Program-made: the position numbers and the translations under genes
Assembly: GCF_900112335.1 (NCBI RefSeq)
Contig: NZ_FOLG01000002.1
Span: 1 to 64,000 of the forward strand
Origin: Tropicimonas isoalkanivorans
GTDB lineage: Bacteria; Pseudomonadota; Alphaproteobacteria; Rhodobacterales; Rhodobacteraceae
Length of the DNA: 64,000 nt
Reading direction: 5' to 3'
The notes under the pieces: model-generated
Told to the model about the DNA's origin: nothing
What the model saw: the letters and a program-made list of their open reading frames with translations, nothing else
Databases searched by the model: none
Shown here: positions 15,471-23,000 of the stretch, piece after piece
Layout: each line of letters begins with the position of its first letter
How positions within the stretch are numbered: position 1 is the first letter of the stretch

Positions 15471-16768
15471 GCCACGGCCTCATCCATCGGCCAACAGTTC
15501 AGCCGCCAGAGTTCGCAGCGCATGCGCTGCAACCAGGGGGACCACGCCGTTGCCACAGAGGCGAAGCCGGTCCACCCGGTGGGCCAGCCCATCAGCGCCT
15601 CGACGAACAGCGGGTTCAAGGTCCGGCGCGGCTCGGAGGTATTCGGCCCAGCCATCGGCGTCGCCAGGACCTGGCGGCCAAGCAGGCCGTTCACCGGCGT
15701 ATTCGCCAATGTCGTCGCCCCGTCCTTGTGGTCGCGAGCCGTCGGCGTCATCCACATCTGACTGGCATGGGTAAGATCTGCCGTCCGGCGATTGCCCGCG
15801 CTCGGCTTGTTTCCGTCCGTTGCCATCGGCGTCGGCCAGTCCCGCGCCATCCGGTCCAGACCTTTCTCGTCGCGCCGGTCGCCGCCCCGGCTCCGAAAGC
15901 TGTCGGTCTGTGGCGTCGGCCACATTGCAGCCTTCGTCGCCAGATTCATCCCGTGCTGGCCCGCTGCCTGCGAGGGCGTCGGCTTCGTCTGCCGGTTCTC
16001 GTTGGCGCTGGCCCTCGGCGTCGGCCACAGGCGCAGCAATTCCGTCCGATTCCCGCCACTCGACCGGATGCCAGAGCAGGCGCGCGGGGTCGGCCAACTC
16101 GTCTCCCTCGCGGATGGCGAGGATGAAGAGCCGTTCGCGCTTGTGGGGCGCGCCGACTTCCGCCGCCGTGAAGAGGCCTGCCGCAAAACGGTAGCCCATG
16201 CCGACCAGTCCGCTGGCGACTTCGGGGAAGCCGAGGCGGAGATGATGGGCGACGTTCTCGAGGAACACGAAGGGCGGCTCGCACTCGCCGATAATGCGGG
16301 CGACATGCGGCCAGAGGTGGCGCGGGTCTTCCGCGCCCCGGCGCTTGCCCGCGACGGAGAACGGCTGGCACGGATAGCCCGCAGTGACGATGTCCACCGC
16401 GCCGCGCCACGGGCGGCCGTCGAAACTGGCAACATCGTCCCAGATAGGCGCGTGATCCAGAGACGCGTCTTCCATCCGCGCCACGAGAGTGGCTGCGGCG
16501 AAGGTTTCCCGTTCGACATGGCCCACAGTTCGATATCCGGGCAAGGCGATGGTGAGCCCGAGGTCGATGCCACCGGCGCCGGAGCAGAGCGAGAGGCCGA
16601 AGAGGCATGCGTCGCCTGTTCCGTCAGGCAGGCCTGCGGAAGGTAAAGCCAGGTCATCCATCCCTCAGCGGTCTTTGGTCTTGAGGTCGTCGTAGGGCGT
16701 TCCATCCCCGTCGAGGACGGCCTGCTTCCCGGTGAATTTCTGCCAGCGCTGGACGGCCACATCGACAT
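15467..16768 (-). other. Alternate-frame 433-codon open frame over the cytosine methyltransferase gene
   Basis: The second minus frame across the methyltransferase gene stays open for 433 codons. In its C-terminal half it spells repeated WPTP units (LWPTPRASANENRQT, MWPTPQTDS, DWPTPMATDGNK, MWMTPTARDHKD). It ends with LNPLFVEALMGWPTGWT, a phrase known from phage DNA methylase C-termini. The main frame covers the same DNA with its own recognisable sequence. Whether this frame is translated, alone or by frameshift, cannot be decided here. Confidence 0.35.
15480..16661 (-). CDS. DNA (cytosine-5) methyltransferase
   Basis: A 393-residue protein. Motif I is LSLCSGAGGIDLGL, motif IV is the catalytic TAGYPCQPFSVAGKRRG, motif VI is VFLENVAHH, motif VIII is KRERLFILA, and motif X is VDRLRLCGNGVVPLVAAHAL. 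The region between VIII and X, where target recognition lies, is unusually rich in DADG/ADA repeats (VADAEGQ, LADADGNGRK, DDADGSRPQG) and has a second open frame on the same strand. Phage methyltransferases of this sort protect phage DNA from host restriction. It lies directly downstream of the adenine-type methyltransferase gene. Confidence 0.9.
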   Translation of the reverse strand: MDDLALPSAGLPDGTGDACLFGLSLCSGAGGIDLGLTIALPGYRTVGHVERETFAAATLVARMEDASLDHAPIWDDVASFDGRPWRGAVDIVTAGYPCQPFSVAGKRRGAEDPRHLWPHVARIIGECEPPFVFLENVAHHLRLGFPEVASGLVGMGYRFAAGLFTAAEVGAPHKRERLFILAIREGDELADPARLLWHPVEWRESDGIAAPVADAEGQRQREPADEADALAGSGPARDESGDEGCNVADATDRQLSEPGRRPARRERSGPDGAGLADADGNGRKQAERGQSPDGRSYPCQSDVDDADGSRPQGRGDDIGEYAGERPAWPPGPGDADGWAEYLRAAPDLEPAVRRGADGLAHRVDRLRLCGNGVVPLVAAHALRTLAAELLADG

Positions 16769-17891
16769 AGGCCGGGTTCAGTTCGATGCCGTGGCAGACG
16801 CGGCCCGTGGTCTCGGCTGCGATCAGCGTGGTGCCCGATCCCATGAAGGGCTCGTAGATCGCCTGACCCGGGCTCGAATTGTTGAGGATCGGCCGGCGCA
16901 TGCATTCCACGGGCTTCTGGGTGCCGTGGACGGTCTTTTCGTCCTGGTCCTTGCCCGAGATGTGCCAGAGCGTCGTCTGCTTGCGGTCGCCCGCCCAATG
17001 GCCCTTGCCGGACTTGCGCACGGCATACCAGGCGGGTTCGTGCTGCCAGTGATAATCGCCGCGGCTCAGAACCAGCCGCTCCTTGGCCCAGATGATCTGG
17101 GACCGGATGGTGAAGCCCGCGACCTCAAGGCTTTCCGCCACGGTCGCCGCGTGCAGCGCGCCGTGCCAGATATAGGCGACATCGCCCGGGAACAGCGCCC
17201 AGGCCTCGCGCCAATCGGCCCGATCATCGTTCAGCACCTTGCCGGTGCGCTTGGTCTTGGCCGCCCCGGCCTGGTTGCGCCAGCCCGGGTCATATTCCAC
17301 GCCGTAGGGCGGATCGGTGACCATCAGAAGCGGCTTCACCGGCCCGAGCAGCCGCTCGACATCGGTGGCAACCGTGCTGTCACCACAGAGAAGCCGGTGG
17401 TGCCCGAGCAGCCAGAGATCGCCGGGACGGCTGATCGGATCCTCCGGGGTTTCCGGGATCTCGTCTTCGCCCTCCTGCGGACCGGTGCCCGCATCGAGGC
17501 TCGACATCAGCGCGTTCACCTCGTCCTCGGTGAAGCCGGTCAGGCCGAGGTCGAAATCCGCCTCCAGCAGATCCGCCAGTTCGAGGTTCAAGAGGTCCTT
17601 GTCCCATTCGGCATTCTCGCCCGAACGGTTGTCCATGATCCGGAAGGCGCGGGCCTGGGACGCGGTCAGCCCCTTGGCGACATGCACCGGCGCGGTCTTG
17701 AAGCCGAGCTTACGCGCCGCCTCCAGCCGGGTGTGCCCGGCCAGCACGACCATCGCCTCGTCTACCACGATGGGTTGGCGCCAGCCGAACTCCTGGATCG
17801 AGGCCGCGACCGTGGCGATTGCCTGCTCGTTGCGCCGGGGGTTGCGCGCATAGGGAATGATCTGCTCGAGCGGCAGGTCGACGACGTCCAT
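16665..17891 (-). CDS. ParB-domain-fused site-specific DNA methyltransferase
   Basis: About 408 residues from MDVVDLPLEQIIPYARNPRRN. Residues 1-100 form a ParB/Sulfiredoxin-like domain (VVLAGHTRLEAARKLG). The second part is an N4/N6 methyltransferase with the catalytic TDPPYGVEYD, followed by PFMGSGTTLIAAETTGR (SAM-binding FxGxG type) and HGTQKPVECMRRPI. Longer in-frame starts exist upstream but lack conserved sequence. This domain pair is common in prophages. It probably modifies phage DNA and forms a protection pair with the cytosine enzyme. Confidence 0.92.
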   Translation of the reverse strand: MDVVDLPLEQIIPYARNPRRNEQAIATVAASIQEFGWRQPIVVDEAMVVLAGHTRLEAARKLGFKTAPVHVAKGLTASQARAFRIMDNRSGENAEWDKDLLNLELADLLEADFDLGLTGFTEDEVNALMSSLDAGTGPQEGEDEIPETPEDPISRPGDLWLLGHHRLLCGDSTVATDVERLLGPVKPLLMVTDPPYGVEYDPGWRNQAGAAKTKRTGKVLNDDRADWREAWALFPGDVAYIWHGALHAATVAESLEVAGFTIRSQIIWAKERLVLSRGDYHWQHEPAWYAVRKSGKGHWAGDRKQTTLWHISGKDQDEKTVHGTQKPVECMRRPILNNSSPGQAIYEPFMGSGTTLIAAETTGRVCHGIELNPAYVDVAVQRWQKFTGKQAVLDGDGTPYDDLKTKDR

Positions 17892-18129
17892 GGGAATGTC
17901 CTTGGGGTGCCGGGCGGCGAAATGGGGGGCGTGAACCGAAATGCCCCCGCAGGGCCGTTTCGGTTCAGGCATGGGGTCTCGGGCCGTCAGACCCTTCGCG
18001 TGTTGCCGCGAGGCCCGAAGCGAAACGAAACGGGTGTTTTTCAGGGTGTCACTGGGAAACCCTCGCGCTTCGCCCGCCCGCATAGGGTGGACGCCGGGAA
18101 GGACCCGGAAACTTAGTCAGCGGCAATAG

Positions 18130-18705
18130 TCATTTTGGGAAAGGGAAATGCTTCACCTTGGAAGCTGCGTCGCGACATTTCGTCTTTGCCAGATTGAGGC
18201 GTGTGACTGCCTCCTGATACTGACTTGATTTTCCCGCAGACGAGATGAGCTCATCGACCCACACCTGGTTCCTCATCGGAGCGCAAATACCGGAAATCTT
18301 TGTCTTTCCAGAGTTCCGACTTTTCCTATATTGCCGGATGTCTCCGGTCGTAATGTTCAGTCGCAGCAACTCTCGGTGTTCGGCTGCCATTGTGGCTAGC
18401 GCAAGCTCATCGAAATATTCATCGACAAGCGGACGAACCATAGCCCTGATTTGTTCTTCCACTTTGCGTTGCTCGTTTTCTGCCGAACGCAAAGCATTAC
18501 TCTCCGCCTTTGATGAGAGCGAGCAATGCCCCATAATCCATTCACTCGAGCACTTTGCGCAAGAAATGAAATACGAAATGTCGGCACCGCTCCAAGGATT
18601 GTCCTGTGTTGTGATAGACTTGACGATGGCTCCGTTACCACAAGGGCACTTCCCAACCTCAAAATCGACGGTTTCAGATGTACTCAAGGCATGCCCTCCC
18701 AACAC
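18130..18705 (-). CDS. Hypothetical protein with zinc-ribbon-like N-terminus
   Basis: A protein of up to 191 residues, not recognised. The N-terminal part has VGKCPCGNGAIVKSI...YFISCAKCSSEWIMGH, a CxC...CxxC zinc-ribbon-like layout. The middle is helical and charged (NEQRKVEEQIRAMVRPLVDEYFDELALATMAAEHRELL), and the C-terminus is Lys-rich. Composition is AT-richer than its neighbours, pointing to horizontal cargo in the phage. It stands alone between the methyltransferase and the DUF6362 gene. Confidence 0.6.
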   Translation of the reverse strand: MLGGHALSTSETVDFEVGKCPCGNGAIVKSITTQDNPWSGADISYFISCAKCSSEWIMGHCSLSSKAESNALRSAENEQRKVEEQIRAMVRPLVDEYFDELALATMAAEHRELLRLNITTGDIRQYRKSRNSGKTKISGICAPMRNQVWVDELISSAGKSSQYQEAVTRLNLAKTKCRDAASKVKHFPFPK

Positions 18706-18888
18706 AGCAAGACTTCCCGCAGCACTTCAGGACGTCAGCAATTAACTGGCACAACCAGAGTAATGCCTCAATGGTCTTCTGATGGAGGGCAGATCGGGGA
18801 GAGCCGTCTTCCGACGCACTCTCCCCATCATATCCTTCAGATAGCACGGATATGTTGCAGCTGTCGAAGACCAAAGTGTTGCAACATT

Positions 18889-19275
18889 TCACGCAGCCGC
18901 AGCATTTAGCCGCGCGGCGATCTTGGTGAGCGCGAGCTTGTGTTGCCGCCAGGCGGTGGAGCGGTCGACGCCCAGCTCATGGGTGATCTGCTTCCACGGC
19001 CGACGGGCAGCGCGCCACCAGATCAGGCGACGTTCACTCTCGCCGAGCCAGAGCACCCAATCGAAGGTTTGCTCGAGCCGCGAGATCGCGGCGGCCGAGG
19101 GCCAGACCCGCATCGGTTCGGGCTCCATGGCGAGGATCTCGCGTTCGGTGCGGATGACCTGCGGCCAGGCGTTGAAATAGCCCTGCACCTTCACCGGCGG
19201 CAGTTTGCGCAGGGTGCGGAAGGCCTCCTCGAAATGATCGGCGACGTCCTCGGCGGTCCAGATGTGCTCAGCCAT
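18889..19275 (-). CDS. DUF6362 phage protein, HTH-containing
   Basis: A 128-residue protein (MAEHIWTAEDVADHFEEAFRTLRKLPPVKVQGYFNAWPQVIRTEREI...). The C-terminus RPWKQITHELGVDRSTAWRQHKLALTKIAARLN is a clear helix-turn-helix. The RVWPS...DWVLWLGESERRLIWWRA stretch is typical of the DUF6362 family. The start MAEHIWTAE overlaps the end of the upstream small gene. It is possibly a late-gene regulator or packaging accessory. Confidence 0.75.
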   Translation of the reverse strand: MAEHIWTAEDVADHFEEAFRTLRKLPPVKVQGYFNAWPQVIRTEREILAMEPEPMRVWPSAAAISRLEQTFDWVLWLGESERRLIWWRAARRPWKQITHELGVDRSTAWRQHKLALTKIAARLNAAAA

Positions 19276-19465
19276 GGCGCAGATCCTCGGCCGGGCGGGG
19301 ACCATAGAGCCGCGTGCCCAGCTGCTCGACGAGTTCGCGCTCGGGCCAGGTCAGGCGCTGGTCATTCACGCTGACGGCCAGCAGGCCCTGTTCGCGCCAG
19401 CCGTCGCGCTTCACCTCATCAGGCGATCGGCGCTGGCCGCCATAGCCCTTGGGGTGGAACCTCAT
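19268..19465 (-). CDS. Small conserved phage protein
   Basis: A 65-residue basic protein MRFHPKGYGGQRRSPDEVKRDGWREQGLLAVSVNDQRLTWPERELVEQLGTRLYGPR. It overlaps the genes on both sides by four to eight bases and is clearly part of the same operon. The pattern recurs beside RuvC-like and DUF6362 genes in alphaproteobacterial prophages; the function is unknown. Confidence 0.7.
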   Translation of the reverse strand: MRFHPKGYGGQRRSPDEVKRDGWREQGLLAVSVNDQRLTWPERELVEQLGTRLYGPRPAEDLRHG

Positions 19466-19950
19466 GCCGCACCTCCACGGGCGTCGAGGGCCCAGAGCAG
19501 GATGGCGATGGCATCGGCCTCGTTGTCGTCTTCGGGGCTGAAGCCCTTCGCGCGGGCCGCATCGATCATGGCCTGCTTGGGCGCGTTGCCCTTGCCGGTG
19601 GCGTGGCGCTTGATCGTGCCTACCGGCACGCCCTCGTAGGGCACACCCCGCAGCTCGCCCCAGCTGGTGAGCGAGGCCATCAGCCCGCCATAGACATGGG
19701 CCGCGTCGGTTCCGGCGTGGCGGCGGACCTCCTCGAACCAGATCGCGGCGATGGGCCCCGACAGGCGATCCAGTTCGGTCAGCCAGTTGGTGAAACGCAG
19801 ATAGCGCATGCCACCGCCGTCATAGCGCCCGGGCCGGAAACTTGCGGTGCCGCTGGTGATCAGCCCATCGTGGCTGCGCAGCGCCCAGCCGGTGGTGGTG
19901 CCGAGACCAAGCGCAAGGATGCAGCGCGGGTGTTCGTGGGATTGGGTCAT
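19462..19950 (-). CDS. RuvC-like Holliday junction resolvase, first catalytic Asp replaced by Gly
   Basis: A 162-residue RNase H-fold protein. The first strand reads CILALGLGTTTGWALRS, where the family has ILALDLGTTTG; the codon is GGT in place of an expected GAT or GAC. Other acidic positions remain (AIWFEEVRRH and the C-terminal DDNEADAIAILLWAL). The enzyme would normally resolve branched phage DNA before packaging. With the first metal-binding Asp lost it may be inactive or retained for DNA binding. Confidence 0.8.
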   Translation of the reverse strand: MTQSHEHPRCILALGLGTTTGWALRSHDGLITSGTASFRPGRYDGGGMRYLRFTNWLTELDRLSGPIAAIWFEEVRRHAGTDAAHVYGGLMASLTSWGELRGVPYEGVPVGTIKRHATGKGNAPKQAMIDAARAKGFSPEDDNEADAIAILLWALDARGGAA

Positions 19951-20340
19951 GAGAGACCTCCTCTTCGCGTTTGTGAGCGAGGCGAGCGGGCTGGCCGGTG
20001 AAGGCTGCGGTCTCGCCAGGCCCCGAAGGGTGGTCTGGTCAGTTCATGGGCTGGGCGGCTCGGCCGCCCGGCAAATCCTTCAGAACCTTCAGAGGGGCGC
20101 CTTGAAAGATTTCCGCCCCTAAGTAGTTGTCCTGTATGTGTAATATATAATCTTTCAATTATTCAATATTTCAATAGGTACCTGTCTCTCTCTATTAGAA
20201 CGCGCGTGCACGCGTATAGGGGAAAGGGGTCCTCTTGAAAGATTGAAGGATTTGAAGGATCCGGTTTTTCCCTTTCGTTTCGGCTGCTTGTCGGCATTTC
20301 GGCTTCAAGGGCCGTTTCCGGCGGATTGAAGGATCTCCGG
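19951..20340. other. Repeat-rich, partly AT-rich non-coding region, candidate phage replication origin
   Basis: There is no gene here. TTGAAAGATT occurs at 20102 and 20234 and in inverted form at 20149. ATTGAAGGAT units occur near 20242 and 20325, with a TGAAGGAT variant between. An AT-rich core, about 20130-20180, separates them, and a GC-rich palindrome (CGCGCGTGCACGCG) lies at 20201. The 3' end of the primase-helicase gene abuts it. Iterons plus an AT-rich core next to a primase suggest an origin. It may also hold the promoter of the leftward ruvC operon. Confidence 0.45.
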
Positions 20341-22614
20341 TCACCCGCCCCACCGCGCCATCCGGTAGACCATGGCCTGCTTGGTCGAGGAGCCGCGCAT
20401 GCCCGTCGTGATGTCGCCGCTCTCGATCAGCGTCAGCAGGATTTCGTCGCGGTCGCGCGATTTCAGCCATTGTGAGGCTCGGGTGATCTCTGATTTGGTG
20501 ATCCCCTTGGGCCCGGCGGCGCGGACGATTTCCTTCAGACGCTTCAGATGCGCCTCGGTCTCGGTATCCGCCACATGGCGCTCGACCGCCTCCATGGTGC
20601 GCCGCGCGTAATGGCGCACGAAGCCGATGGCCCAGTCCGCCGCGGTGATGTCGATCTCGGTGCGTACGGGATCGCGCCCGACAGCGACGATCAGCGCCAG
20701 CTTCAGCGCGTTCTCTCCGATCCGGGCGAGGATGGCGGTAAAGGCCGTGCCGGCCGCTGCCCGCAGCTCCTCGGTCAGGGTGTCGCTGAGGTCGGCAAAC
20801 CGGGCGCGCGCAGCGTCGGACATCGGCACGGTCATCGGGTTCACGGCGGTGTTCTGATCGGCGGTCTTGCCGGTCAGGTTGCCCTTCACGGTCCCGCCGC
20901 CGCTCGCGACCAGCTGGAGCGCCTGGATCAGCGCGGGCGGCGCCTGCCGGATGCCCACGGCGAGGTTCTCGTCGGGATAGTCCTCATCGCTCGGCAGGAT
21001 CAGAAAACGCGCGAGCGAGCCGTCGACCACATTCGCGCCCTGCAGCGCGCCCCAGAAATGCAGGGGCGTCGTGGTGCCATAGACGCAAAGGCAGGGCTGG
21101 TTGATGTCGCGCCGCTCATTGGTGCCGTCGCGGTTCGCATATTCCGCCCCGAGGAAGATCCCGCCCGCGGCCGTGAACAGCTCGGTCATGTTGTCGAGGA
21201 TCTCGGTGATATGGCGCGGGCTGCGCTTCCGGTCGGCGGCGGCCGAGAGAAACATCCCGAATTCGTCGATCTGGAACAGGATCGCCGGCTGCCGATGAAG
21301 CGCCGTCAGGAGCCCGGCGCCAGAGGCGATCTTGTTGCCGCCGAGATGGTGGGCGAGACCCGCCTCGAAGAAGACCTCGTTGATGATCTCGCGGGCGTGG
21401 TTCTTGCCCGAGCCGCTGTCGGCGATCCCCACGACATAGAGGTTCGAACGCAGGTTGCTGGTCGTGCGATACCGCCGTCCCATCAACGCCCCGATGGCGC
21501 AGAGGCTCGCCCCGAGCGACAGAAGCGGTTGCGGGCGGCGGGCGGTGGCGAGCATATAGCCGGTCAGCTCGCCGACGAGACCGTCGGGGATGGTCAGGCT
21601 GAAGGCGGGATTTTCCGGGTCGGCGACGGTGGGCGCGCTCCCCTCCAGCCGGGCCAGCAGATCGGCGGCCGGATGCGGGCCGTCCGGATCGAGGCTGCCA
21701 TCGAGGCGCAAGGCGGCGTCGGGCTGCCAGCCACGCTCCATGGCGAGGTGGTAGATCGTGCCCGCGCCGATCCTGTCGGGCTTGAAGCTCGCCCAGGCGC
21801 GGGCCGTGGTCGCGGGCACATCCTTGGCCGCCTGGGCCGACCAGGTGGCAAAGACCTCGCCGCCCTCATCACCAAGCGCACCTTTCAACGCCATGCCGAT
21901 GCGCATCCAGCTGTCGTAATCGAGCTCGTCATTCGGCAGCCAGTCGAGTGCCGACCGGATGGCGGGCAATGTGCCGATCTGCCCGTGGTTGCGCAGGAGT
22001 GTGGCCGGTGCTGCCGAGCGCAGCCCACGCTGACGCAGGGCCTCGGGCAGGATCGCATAGGCTTCCTCGAGAAAGGCCGTCGCCGCTTCCGCCGTGATTT
22101 CCGGAAGGTCGCTGATATCGAGATCGGCCAGCCCCTCGTCGGGCCAGACATAGGGCGCGCCGGTGTCGGGGTGGTCGGCATAAGCCAGAAACTGCTGCCC
22201 GAGGCAGAGCACCTCGAGCGGATGGCGTTTGATGCCCCTAAACGGTGCGGCCGTGCGATAGACCAGCATGCGCTTCGGGGCGCGGCCGATGCGCAGCGCG
22301 GGCGTGTCGCCAAGGCGCGCCCGGGCCAGCGCCTCGATCTGCAATGCCAGTTCGGCGTCCGTCGCGATGTCGATATCGACCGCTGCCACCGCACCACCGA
22401 CGATGCCGATGCCGCAGTCGGGCCAGGCAACCCAGGTCGCGACCTCGACCTCCGTGGTCGGGCGTTCGGCATGGCGGTTCCATTCCGGGTAATCGGCCCA
22501 GCCGCCGCGCTGGAACCGGCCGGGCTTCTTGGTGCCCGGGCCGATCGGCAGGATGGCATAGCCATTGGTGACGAGCCGCGCGCCGAAGCGCGCCATCCAG
22601 GACGTGTCGGCCAT
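20341..22614 (-). CDS. Bifunctional primase-polymerase / superfamily 3-like helicase
   Basis: A 757-residue replication protein. Residues about 5-200 form a Prim-Pol domain (YAILPIGPGTKKPG, ADYPEWNRHAERPTT, GIGIVGGAVAAVDIDI with the catalytic DxD, VLCLGQQFLAYADHP). A small helical domain follows, then a DUF3987-type ATPase with Walker A GIADSGSGKNHAR and Walker B ILFQIDEFGMF. The C-terminal part has a winged helix (GPKGITKSEITRASQWLKSRDRDEIL). The start MADTSWMARFG overlaps the neighbouring gene by one base. It is the likely replication initiator of the phage. Confidence 0.9.
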   Translation of the reverse strand: MADTSWMARFGARLVTNGYAILPIGPGTKKPGRFQRGGWADYPEWNRHAERPTTEVEVATWVAWPDCGIGIVGGAVAAVDIDIATDAELALQIEALARARLGDTPALRIGRAPKRMLVYRTAAPFRGIKRHPLEVLCLGQQFLAYADHPDTGAPYVWPDEGLADLDISDLPEITAEAATAFLEEAYAILPEALRQRGLRSAAPATLLRNHGQIGTLPAIRSALDWLPNDELDYDSWMRIGMALKGALGDEGGEVFATWSAQAAKDVPATTARAWASFKPDRIGAGTIYHLAMERGWQPDAALRLDGSLDPDGPHPAADLLARLEGSAPTVADPENPAFSLTIPDGLVGELTGYMLATARRPQPLLSLGASLCAIGALMGRRYRTTSNLRSNLYVVGIADSGSGKNHAREIINEVFFEAGLAHHLGGNKIASGAGLLTALHRQPAILFQIDEFGMFLSAAADRKRSPRHITEILDNMTELFTAAGGIFLGAEYANRDGTNERRDINQPCLCVYGTTTPLHFWGALQGANVVDGSLARFLILPSDEDYPDENLAVGIRQAPPALIQALQLVASGGGTVKGNLTGKTADQNTAVNPMTVPMSDAARARFADLSDTLTEELRAAAGTAFTAILARIGENALKLALIVAVGRDPVRTEIDITAADWAIGFVRHYARRTMEAVERHVADTETEAHLKRLKEIVRAAGPKGITKSEITRASQWLKSRDRDEILLTLIESGDITTGMRGSSTKQAMVYRMARWGG

Positions 22615-23000
22615 CAGAACGGCACCTCCGGCGCCATCGCATCGAGCCGGTTGCGATCCTTCGCCGCCAGCGCGCGCAGGTGGTCGCAATAGCCGGTGAC
22701 GACCGCGTCGAGAAACCGGGCCCATTCCTCCTCGGACAGGGTCGCGAGGTCGGACTTGCCGATGGCTTCCAGATATTCGCCCCCCATCTGGCCGCCTGTG
22801 GCCATGGCCTCGGTCTCATTCGGGGTCGGATCGATCATGCCCTTCCTCCCATGACAGAGGTCCTGACAGGCGCGGCTGCAGAGCCGCTTGCGGCTGGCGT
22901 CGCGCCGAGGGTCGGTGCGACGGAACCCCGGTTCGAACCAGCCAAAGCCGCGAGGTTCCCTGTGGCAGACGGCGCAGAGGCCGGGGTCGGATGGGCGCAT
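22614..23000 (-). CDS. DUF6511 family phage protein
   Basis: A 128-residue protein. The N-terminus has MRPSDPGLCAVCHREPRGFGW...KRLCSRACQDLCHGRKG, a Cys-rich zinc-binding part. The C-terminal half is LSEEEWARFLDAVVTGYCDHLRALAAKDRNRLDAMAPEVPF. This arrangement matches DUF6511 proteins found next to phage primases. It overlaps the 3' end of the helicase gene by about 165 bases in another frame. Confidence 0.75.
   Translation of the reverse strand: MRPSDPGLCAVCHREPRGFGWFEPGFRRTDPRRDASRKRLCSRACQDLCHGRKGMIDPTPNETEAMATGGQMGGEYLEAIGKSDLATLSEEEWARFLDAVVTGYCDHLRALAAKDRNRLDAMAPEVPF

Noticed and set aside
20548-22692. A 714-codon plus-strand open frame
   Set aside because: It is antisense to the primase-helicase gene, which has all its catalytic motifs; the plus frame has none.
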